A stretch of DNA of 5,805 nucleotides from Clostridia bacterium (GTDB taxonomy: Bacteria > Bacillota > DULZ01), in the NCBI GenBank assembly GCA_012520135.1, contig JAAYOX010000443.1:1-5805 (forward strand), given 5' to 3'. Below are positions 1 through 4,950 of the stretch, one piece after another (the first letter of the stretch is position 1; each line of letters begins with the position of its first letter). Under the pieces are notes generated by a model that worked only from the letters and a program-made list of their open reading frames with translations, ran no database searches and was not told where the DNA came from. Made by a program: the position numbers and the translations under genes.

Positions 1-833
1 CTACTGCCGCGGCATTGATGGGACTGGAATGTGAGATTTTCATGGGGAAAGAGGATACCGAGCGGCAGGCTCTCAATGTGTACCGGATGGAGCTTTTAGG
101 AGCCAAAGTCCATGCGGTAACCAGTGGTACTCAGACGCTGAAAGATGCAGTCAATGAAACAATGAAGGAATGGGCCGGGCGGATTCATGACACCTATTAT
201 GTGTTGGGGTCGGCAGTGGGACCGCATCCTTTTCCCACTATTGTTAAGGATTTTCAGAGTGTGATCAGCCGGGAAGTAAAAGAACAGATTTTAGCAAAGG
301 AAGGCAGGTTGCCTGACGTAGTCATGGCCTGTGTAGGCGGAGGCAGTAATGCTATCGGTATTTTCGCCGAGTTCCTGGAAGATGAGTCGGTGCGTCTCAT
401 TGGCTGTGAAGCAGGCGGTCGCGGTGTTGATACAGGTAAACATGCTGCTACTATTACCACAGGCTCACTTGGTATTTTCCAGGGGATGAAATCCTATTTC
501 TGCCAGGATGAGTACGGCCAGATTTCACCGGTCTATTCTATTTCCGCCGGTCTTGATTACCCGGGAGTTGGACCGGAACATGCTCACCTTCATGATCTGG
601 GCCGGGCGGAATACGTTGCCGTTACCGATGATGAAGCAGTAGAAGCCTTTGAATACTTGTCCCGGACGGAAGGGATTATCCCTGCAATTGAAAGCGCCCA
701 TGCGGTGGCTTATGGGATGAAGTTAGCCCCCCAATTGGCTCAGGATCAAATCATAGTTATCAATTTGTCCGGCAGAGGGGATAAAGACGTAGCGGCTATC
801 GCTCGTTACAAGGGGGTAAAAATCCATGAGTAG
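1..833 (+). CDS. trpB: Tryptophan synthase beta chain, 5'-truncated by window edge
   Basis: This PLP enzyme condenses indole, channelled from TrpA, with L-serine to give L-tryptophan in the cytosolic alpha2beta2 complex. The frame is open from base 3, so the gene starts upstream; about 276 residues are visible, beginning near residue 121 of E. coli TrpB. The PLP lysine and the catalytic Glu of the ETGAGQHG region therefore lie outside the window. Visible family blocks are MGKEDTERQALNV near the start, GPHPFPTIV, the PLP-phosphate loop CVGGGSNAIG, SISAGLDYPGVGPEHA, EGIIPAIESAHA (the PLP-ring Glu region) and the C-terminal NLSGRGDKD with the Ser that contacts the pyridine nitrogen. The TrpB1-type blocks, rather than TrpB2, fit its pairing with trpA. 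The stop codon overlaps the trpA start by 8 nt, implying translational coupling. It looks intact as far as seen. Confidence 0.97.
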   Translation, partial: TAAALMGLECEIFMGKEDTERQALNVYRMELLGAKVHAVTSGTQTLKDAVNETMKEWAGRIHDTYYVLGSAVGPHPFPTIVKDFQSVISREVKEQILAKEGRLPDVVMACVGGGSNAIGIFAEFLEDESVRLIGCEAGGRGVDTGKHAATITTGSLGIFQGMKSYFCQDEYGQISPVYSISAGLDYPGVGPEHAHLHDLGRAEYVAVTDDEAVEAFEYLSRTEGIIPAIESAHAVAYGMKLAPQLAQDQIIVINLSGRGDKDVAAIARYKGVKIHE

Positions 834-1596
834 ATTACAACAGGTGTTTAGCAAGGGCAAAGCCTTTATTCCTTTTATTACAGTAGGCGATCCCTCGCTG
901 GCGGTAACAGAGCAACTGGTGCTGGAAATGGGTAAAGCAGGAGCAGATATCATTGAATTGGGGATTCCCTTTTCCGATCCGTCAGCGGAAGGTCCTGTAA
1001 TTCAGGAGGCTGATTACCGGGCACTGGCCGCAGGCGTGACCACGGATCATGTTTTTAAGCTGGTAAAAAAGATTCGTCAATCCTGTGACGTACCTCTTGT
1101 TTTAATGACTTATGCCAATCCCGTTTTCGTTTACGGTACCGAACGATTTATGCAGCAATGCCGGGAATGCGGCGTTGACGGAGTTATCGTGCCTGATGTT
1201 CCTTTTGAAGAGAAGGAAGAATTATTGCCTTACTGCCAAAAATACGGCATTACTTTAATTTCCATGATTGCTCCCACCTCCAAAGACAGGATTCCCATGA
1301 TCGTTAAGGAGGCGGAAGGTTTCATCTACTGTGTTTCTTCCATGGGGGTAACCGGTGTCCGTGGGGAGCTTGGTAACCAAGTCACGGAAATGGTTAGCAA
1401 AGTGAAGGCTGTTAAAGACATACCCTGTGCCGTAGGCTTTGGCATTGGGACTCCTCAGCAGGCTGCGGAGATGGCTGCCATGTCCGACGGCGTAATCGTA
1501 GGCAGTGCTATTGTCCAATTGGTAGCCGAATACGGTGAGGAGTGTATTCCACGGGTTGTGGAGTATGTGCGTCAGATGAAAGAAGCGATTAACTAG
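826..1596 (+). CDS. trpA: Tryptophan synthase alpha chain
   Basis: It cleaves indole-3-glycerol phosphate to indole and glyceraldehyde 3-phosphate and passes indole to TrpB. The 256 residues match the usual TIM-barrel length. Seen: FIPFITVGDP (14-23), ELGIPFSDP (44-52) with E44 at the E. coli catalytic Glu49 position, loop 6 SSMGVTGVRG (171-180), Y168 at the Tyr175 position, and phosphate-binding blocks VGFGIG (203-208) and DGVIVGSAIV (221-230). E55 stands where E. coli has catalytic Asp60 (SAEGPVIQ against LADGPTIQ). As I recall, the family signature allows Asp or Glu here, so this is probably a functional variant. The start at 826 is preceded by AGGGGGT at 811-817 with 8-nt spacing and overlaps the trpB stop. 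A 159-nt structured gap follows before trpD. Confidence 0.97.
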   Translation: MSRLQQVFSKGKAFIPFITVGDPSLAVTEQLVLEMGKAGADIIELGIPFSDPSAEGPVIQEADYRALAAGVTTDHVFKLVKKIRQSCDVPLVLMTYANPVFVYGTERFMQQCRECGVDGVIVPDVPFEEKEELLPYCQKYGITLISMIAPTSKDRIPMIVKEAEGFIYCVSSMGVTGVRGELGNQVTEMVSKVKAVKDIPCAVGFGIGTPQQAAEMAAMSDGVIVGSAIVQLVAEYGEECIPRVVEYVRQMKEAIN

Positions 1597-1597
1597 C

Positions 1598-1710
1598 AAG
1601 ATACGGGGACGGTTTTCCTGTCTCAAAGAGCAGAGGGTTCAGTTTAGTTGAGAGGAGTTGAGTTGAGAATAGATGTGAAGAGTGAGACACTTGAACCGTC
1701 CCCCTGTCTT
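1598..1710. repeat. Long imperfect inverted repeat (28-nt arms, 57-nt spacer), REP/REPIN-like
   Basis: The arms are 1598-1625 and 1683-1710; read on one strand, 22 of 28 positions are identical. As RNA they can form a stem in which two further positions are G-U wobbles, with one C-C mismatch near the base and a 3x3 internal loop near the top. Each arm carries the core GGGGACGGTT followed, after a variable tract, by TGTCTCA. From memory this core resembles a palindromic repeat scattered through many clostridial genomes and sometimes found with IS200-like or REP-associated transposases. That is recollection, not a search. The spacer is exactly filled by the (G/U)AG array described separately, so the repeat may have been recruited as an RNA stem. 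Confidence 0.8.
1628..1682 (+). promoter_or_regulatory. Candidate TRAP (MtrB) RNA-binding site 1: eleven NAG-type triplets
   Basis: Triplets start at 1628, 1633, 1640, 1645, 1650, 1655, 1660, 1665, 1670, 1675 and 1680. Nine are GAG or TAG; 1640 is CAG and 1675 is GTG. Nine of the ten spacers are 2 nt and one is 4 nt. The spacers vary (ca, tt, ag, aa, at) while the triplets hold, which argues against a simple repeat expansion. TRAP of Bacillus is an 11-subunit ring that, with bound tryptophan, wraps RNA carrying about eleven (G/U)AG triplets spaced by 2-3 nt. Eleven triplets spanning 55 nt, directly upstream of a trp gene, fit that rule closely. The array lies entirely in the loop between the inverted-repeat arms. 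The host's mtrB gene is not in the window, so the assignment is inference. Confidence 0.7.
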
Positions 1711-1716
1711 TTATTT

Positions 1717-1754
1717 GAGTTTAGTCGAGATTAGTTGAGCAAAGGAGAGATGAG
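1717..1754 (+). promoter_or_regulatory. Candidate TRAP RNA-binding site 2 overlapping the trpD ribosome-binding site
   Basis: Eight triplets occur at exact 5-nt spacing: GAG 1717, TAG 1722, GAG 1727, TAG 1732, GAG 1737, AAG 1742, GAG 1747 and GAG 1752. The seven 2-nt spacers are tt, tc, at, tt, ca, ga and at, so only the NAG pattern is kept. The last three triplets run through the Shine-Dalgarno sequence (1741-1747) and end 1 nt before the trpD ATG. As I recall, B. subtilis trpG (pabA) is controlled by TRAP in just this way, with about nine triplets including one AAG covering its ribosome site. The inference is that tryptophan-loaded TRAP would block trpD initiation and, through tight coupling, lower trpC and trpF. 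Confidence 0.68.
1741..1747 (+). promoter_or_regulatory. trpD Shine-Dalgarno AAAGGAG, decides the start
   Basis: AAAGGAG ends 8 nt before the ATG at 1756, an ideal distance. The in-frame TTG at 1735 lies upstream of this site, and the in-frame ATG at 1750 is only 2 nt from it, so neither is a likely start. The site is embedded in the (G/U)AG array 1717-1754. Confidence 0.85.
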
Positions 1755-1755
1755 C

Positions 1756-2787
1756 ATGATTAAAAAAGTACTGCAAAAACTGACGGTGAAAGAGGATTTG
1801 ACGGCGGAGGAAGTCTATGACTTAATTGTGGCCATTAAGAACGATCAATTAAACCCGGCCCAAATTGCCGGATTCCAGGTGGCCCTTTTGATGAAGGGAC
1901 CCACCTTGACGGAAATCACTGCAATTGCCCAGGCTATGCGGGATCACTGTATCCGGATTGATCCCCGGGTAGACGAGGAATTGATGGATACCTGTGGTAC
2001 CGGCGGCGGTTTGAGCACCTTTAATATTTCCACTGCCGTGGCTTTTGTGGCTGCAGCAGCCGGCATTCCGGTGGCTAAACACGGTAGCCGTTCCATTGCC
2101 AGCTTGTCCGGCAGTGCTGATGTGCTGGAAGCATTGAACGTGGAGATCAACATCAGCCCGGAAGGTGTGGAAAAGCTGATTGAAGAAGTGGGCATTGCTT
2201 TCCTTTACGCCCCCTTATTTCACCCGGTAATGGGGAAAGTATTGCCTCCGGAAAAGGATCTGGGCATTAAAACCATCTTTTATACCATCATCGGCCCCTT
2301 GATTAACCCGTCCAGAGCCAGCAGGCATGTATTGGGGGTCTATAAACCGGAACTATTAGACACGGTGGCCCAAGTTGCCGCCTCCATTGGCTACCAAAAA
2401 GCTCTTTTTGTTCATGGCTTGGATGGGTTGGACGAAATATCCCTGCTAGGTAAAACCAGAATCAATGAGTTAAATAACGGAGAGATTACTACTTATGAAA
2501 TCGCCCCGGAAGACTTTGGTCTATCCCGGTGCACCTTAAAGGAAATTGCAACGGGAACTCCCGAAGAAAATGCGACAATGATCCGGGATGTTTTTGCCGG
2601 TAGGGATAAAGGACCGCGCCGGCAAGCGGTGGTTCTAAATGCCGCGGGAGCCTTGATGATTGGCGAGAGGGCAGCTTCCTTTAAAGAGGGAATTGAGTTA
2701 GCCAATGAATTAATTGACAGCGGAGCTGCCCGGCGGAAACTGGATGACCTGATTGTTGCCTCTCATGCTTACAAGATGGTGATTTAA
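1756..2787 (+). CDS. trpD: Anthranilate phosphoribosyltransferase
   Basis: It joins anthranilate and PRPP to make N-phosphoribosylanthranilate in the cytosol. Starting at 1756, the 343-residue protein has the usual length and layout: a helical N-terminal domain, then the glycine-rich PRPP loop DTCGTGGG (78-85), FNIST (89-93), KHGSRSIASLSGSADVLE (108-125), GPLINP (180-185), and the metal-binding pair D226/E227 in GLDGLDEIS. Several positions differ from common TrpD. The motif usually KHGNR is KHGSR (S111). The segment usually like VRxxLGIRTIFN reads PPEKDLGIKTIFYTI, so an Arg thought to contact anthranilate is Glu166, and there seems to be one extra residue before GPL. It is still clearly TrpD by motifs and neighbours. 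It ends directly before trpC. Expression is probably controlled by the triplet arrays upstream. Confidence 0.93.
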   Translation: MIKKVLQKLTVKEDLTAEEVYDLIVAIKNDQLNPAQIAGFQVALLMKGPTLTEITAIAQAMRDHCIRIDPRVDEELMDTCGTGGGLSTFNISTAVAFVAAAAGIPVAKHGSRSIASLSGSADVLEALNVEINISPEGVEKLIEEVGIAFLYAPLFHPVMGKVLPPEKDLGIKTIFYTIIGPLINPSRASRHVLGVYKPELLDTVAQVAASIGYQKALFVHGLDGLDEISLLGKTRINELNNGEITTYEIAPEDFGLSRCTLKEIATGTPEENATMIRDVFAGRDKGPRRQAVVLNAAGALMIGERAASFKEGIELANELIDSGAARRKLDDLIVASHAYKMVI

Positions 2788-3537
2788 ATGAACCGGACAA
2801 TGGTACAGAATATTCTAGCTAATAATGATAAGCCTTGTTCCGGTGCCTTGTGGCGGTATTACCACAGGGGCAAAACACCGGTGGTTCCGGACATTAAATG
2901 CAAGTCTCCCGGTGAGGGAGATTTGTTGATGGGCCGGGATCCGGTAGCTACCGCCAAAAGTTTGCAGGAGGCAGGTGCCCCAATGCTTTCCGTGGTAACG
3001 GAAGAGGAACATTTTGGGGGTTCTTTAGACTTGCTGGCTCAAGTAGCCGGAGCAACAGGTTTGCCTGTATTGCGGAAAGACTTTATTACTTCCCGGCAGC
3101 AATTGGTTGAAACCAGGGAGCATGGGGCCAAAGGAGTCCTTTTGATTGCAGCCATCCTTACCGAAGGGCAATTGCCAAAACTGGTGGAGGAAGCATTGAG
3201 TTTAGGTTTGGAGCCATTGGTGGAGATTCATAACGAAGAAGAATTGAGGGAAGTGGGCCGGATAAATTCTCTAAGTTTCCTGGGAATCAATAACCGCAAC
3301 ATTCTGGAATGGGAGATGGATGACGGAAACGTCAACACTACGGAAAAACTGGCCGGTTTGGTTCCCCCGGAAGTTTTCCTCCTCAGTGAAAGTTCTATTA
3401 CCGGTCCCGGTGACGTCCGGCGGGCCAGAGAGGCAGGTGCTCACGGGGTGTTGGTGGGTACTGCTATTTTGAAAGCCGGGGATCCGGTGGCCATGTATCA
3501 TTTGCTTAGCGAGGCGGGAGGCAGGGCTCATGACTAA
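2788..3537 (+). CDS. trpC: Indole-3-glycerol phosphate synthase, divergent and short at the N-terminus
   Basis: It closes the pyrrole ring of CdRP, releasing CO2, to give indole-3-glycerol phosphate. Seen in the 249-residue barrel: DIKCKSP (35-41), VVTEEEHFGGSLDLL (69-83), LPVLRKDFI (92-100) with K97 as the likely general acid (K110 in the Sulfolobus enzyme), LVEIH with E146 (E159), GINNRN (166-171), LSESSI (199-204) and GVLVGTAILKAGDP. Oddities: the first catalytic Glu (E51 in Sulfolobus, normally AEIK or AEYK) is D35, the usual SESG is SESS, and only 34 residues precede this motif where about 45-50 are common, so the N-terminal cap helix is reduced. The ATG follows the trpD stop with no gap, and GGTGAT at 2778-2783 may serve as the ribosome site. 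It overlaps trpF by 8 nt. Confidence 0.94.
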   Translation: MNRTMVQNILANNDKPCSGALWRYYHRGKTPVVPDIKCKSPGEGDLLMGRDPVATAKSLQEAGAPMLSVVTEEEHFGGSLDLLAQVAGATGLPVLRKDFITSRQQLVETREHGAKGVLLIAAILTEGQLPKLVEEALSLGLEPLVEIHNEEELREVGRINSLSFLGINNRNILEWEMDDGNVNTTEKLAGLVPPEVFLLSESSITGPGDVRRAREAGAHGVLVGTAILKAGDPVAMYHLLSEAGGRAHD

Positions 3538-4210
3538 GGTTAAGGTCTGCGGATTAATGAATCGAAAAGATATTGACATCTGCATCAAAGCCGGGGTCGA
3601 TGTACTGGGATTTGTAGTGGAATATCCCTCGCCTGTACCCTGGAACTTGACCATCGAACAAGGGAAGGAACTCATTAATTGGGTTCCTTCTCATCTAACC
3701 ACCTGTGTCGTCACCGGGGGAGCCGGGAGACTGGACAAAGTCCTGGAAATAGCCGATCAGCTAAAACCGACCGTCGTCCAGCTTCATCACCGGGAAACCC
3801 TGCAGGAGGTCCGGGAAATAAGCCGCCGGTTGCAGTCGAGAGGCATTAAAACGGTTAAGGCATTGAGGATCGACAAGCAGGGTAATTGTGACTTTGACAT
3901 CCCTGATCCTGTTTTGGCTGCCTGGGAACTGGCTAAGACAGACTTGTGGGCCATACTGGTAGATTCCTATACTGAGGACAGACCGGGAGGCACCGGAGTG
4001 CCTGTTGATTTGCCGGTGTTTCGTAAAATACAACAGTCTACTTCAATGCCGGTGATCCTGGCCGGCGGACTTACTCCGGCTAATGTATCAGCTGTTATCG
4101 GGGCAACCCAACCCTACGCAGTAGATGTGTTAACAGGAGTGGAGCAGGAACCTGGAATCAAAAACCCGGACAAGGTCCTCAATTTTGTCCGGGCAGTAGT
4201 AAATGCCTAA
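3530..4210 (+). CDS. trpF: Phosphoribosylanthranilate isomerase, divergent
   Basis: It performs the Amadori rearrangement of phosphoribosylanthranilate to CdRP. The 226-residue barrel has KVCG (5-8) with the catalytic base C7, AGVDVLGFV (21-29), VVQLH (82-86), VKALRI (109-114), the catalytic acid D145 in ILVDSY (142-147), PGGTG (152-156), PVILAGGLTPANV (174-186) and DVLTGVEQEPGIKNPDKV near the end. Two regions are unlike common TrpF: the SPR(Y/F)V segment reads SPVPWNLT (34-41), losing the usual Arg, and the LHG(D/N)E loop reads LHHRE (85-89). Catalytic residues are kept, so activity is likely. GGGAGG at 3516-3521, 8 nt before the ATG, supports the start. The stop overlaps the convergent pstB stop by 4 nt, and no terminator lies between them. 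Confidence 0.94.
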   Translation: MTKVKVCGLMNRKDIDICIKAGVDVLGFVVEYPSPVPWNLTIEQGKELINWVPSHLTTCVVTGGAGRLDKVLEIADQLKPTVVQLHHRETLQEVREISRRLQSRGIKTVKALRIDKQGNCDFDIPDPVLAAWELAKTDLWAILVDSYTEDRPGGTGVPVDLPVFRKIQQSTSMPVILAGGLTPANVSAVIGATQPYAVDVLTGVEQEPGIKNPDKVLNFVRAVVNA

Positions 4211-4950
4211 CCATAGATTCCCTCAATATATTCCTTGGTTCTACGATCATTTGGAGCGGAAAAAACTTTTGCGGTTGTGTCATACTCGATTAATTGCCCG
4301 TCCAATAAGAAGGCGGTATAGTTAGATATTCTTTTGGCTTGGGCCAAATTATGAGTGACAATGACGATGGTATAATCTTGGGCCAGTTTTTTGAGCATTT
4401 GCTCTATGTTGGCGGTGTTTTTGATATCCAATGCGGAACAGGGCTCATCCAACAGGAGTACTTCCGGTTCGACGGTCAGAGCCCTGGCGATACAGAGCCG
4501 CTGCTGCTGTCCGCCGGACAGTTTCAACGCCGAAGCGTGTAAATTGTGTTTAACTTCTTCGTATAAACCTGCTACATTGAGCTTCGTTTCCACTATTTCT
4601 TTCAATTTCCCTTTATCCTTGATGCCATAATAGATAGGTGCGTAAGTAAGGTTTTTGTAGATGGATAAAGGGAAAGGAGAAGGTTTTTGGAAGACGATCC
4701 CTATTTGTCTCCGGATTTCCTCTTTTTGATAAGAGGACAACTCTTTACCTTTGAACAGTATTTGCCCTTCCGTCCGGCCGCCATATTCCTCCAACATTGA
4801 ATTTAACCCCAACAGCAAAGTAGATTTGCCGCATCCTGAGGGACCGATAATGGCAGTGATGGCATTTTTCTTGATGGACATGTTTATTCCATATAGGATT
4901 TTCCGGTCCCCGTAGTAAGCATCCAGGTTATTTAATTCCAGGACATTCAT
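4207..4950 (-). CDS. pstB: Phosphate ABC transporter ATP-binding protein PstB
   Basis: This cytosolic ATPase would power the PstC-PstA membrane pair that imports phosphate delivered by PstS. The 247 residues include Walker A GPSGCGKST (36-44), the Q-loop in VFQKPSPFPLSIYKN (86-100), which is close to the PstB hallmark FQKPxPFPMSIYxN, the ABC signature LSGGQQQRLCIARAL (144-158), Walker B and catalytic Glu in VLLLDEPCSALD (164-175), H200 in VTHN, and a PstB-like tail (TKEYIEGIYG). All motor residues are present. The ATG directly follows the pstA stop; AAGGA ends about 10 nt upstream. No phoU follows, although it often does after pstB: the gene runs straight into the end of trpF on the other strand. 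The family is certain; phosphate as substrate is likely rather than proved. Confidence 0.95.
   Translation of the reverse strand: MNVLELNNLDAYYGDRKILYGINMSIKKNAITAIIGPSGCGKSTLLLGLNSMLEEYGGRTEGQILFKGKELSSYQKEEIRRQIGIVFQKPSPFPLSIYKNLTYAPIYYGIKDKGKLKEIVETKLNVAGLYEEVKHNLHASALKLSGGQQQRLCIARALTVEPEVLLLDEPCSALDIKNTANIEQMLKKLAQDYTIVIVTHNLAQAKRISNYTAFLLDGQLIEYDTTAKVFSAPNDRRTKEYIEGIYG

Larger units (their letters stand above)
1598..1716 (+). terminator. Possible conditional terminator or attenuator stem before trpD
   Basis: In RNA the arms 1598-1625 and 1683-1710 can pair into a long stem with a GC-rich central block (GGGGACGG against CCGTCCCC). The downstream strand runs into TTTTATTT at 1709-1716. 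The 57-nt loop is too large for an ordinary intrinsic terminator, but it matches the length wrapped by one TRAP ring, which would bring the two arms together. A smaller alternative hairpin exists: 1684-1689 can pair with 1705-1710 around a 15-nt loop, also just before the T tract, but it is weak. Terminator function is inferred from shape only. Confidence 0.35.

Noticed and set aside
1255..1626. 123-aa open frame on the - strand across trpA
   Set aside because: It is antisense to a fully conserved trpA and has no recognisable product; it is a shadow frame.
1640..1740. Direct repeats (AGTTGAG, about 10-bp units) as a CRISPR or DNA-operator array
   Set aside because: Units are too short and spacers are 2-3 nt; the conserved part is the NAG triplet at 5-nt phase, which fits an RNA target better.
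1735..1755. TTG at 1735 or ATG at 1750 as the trpD start
   Set aside because: TTG 1735 has no ribosome site ahead of it and lies in the triplet array; ATG 1750 is only 2 nt from AAAGGAG. ATG 1756 has the right 8-nt spacing and gives the usual TrpD N-terminus.
1597..1755. A sigma-A promoter before trpD
   Set aside because: TTGAGA/TTGAAC boxes exist, but no matching -10 at 16-18 nt was found. An internal promoter cannot be excluded, only not supported.
1597..1755. T-box riboswitch or Trp-rich leader peptide as the control element
   Set aside because: There is no T-box consensus, no specifier-like stem and no short ORF with Trp codons in the gap.
3271..3675. 134-aa open frame on the - strand across trpC/trpF
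   Set aside because: It overlaps two conserved genes, lacks family features and is a shadow frame.
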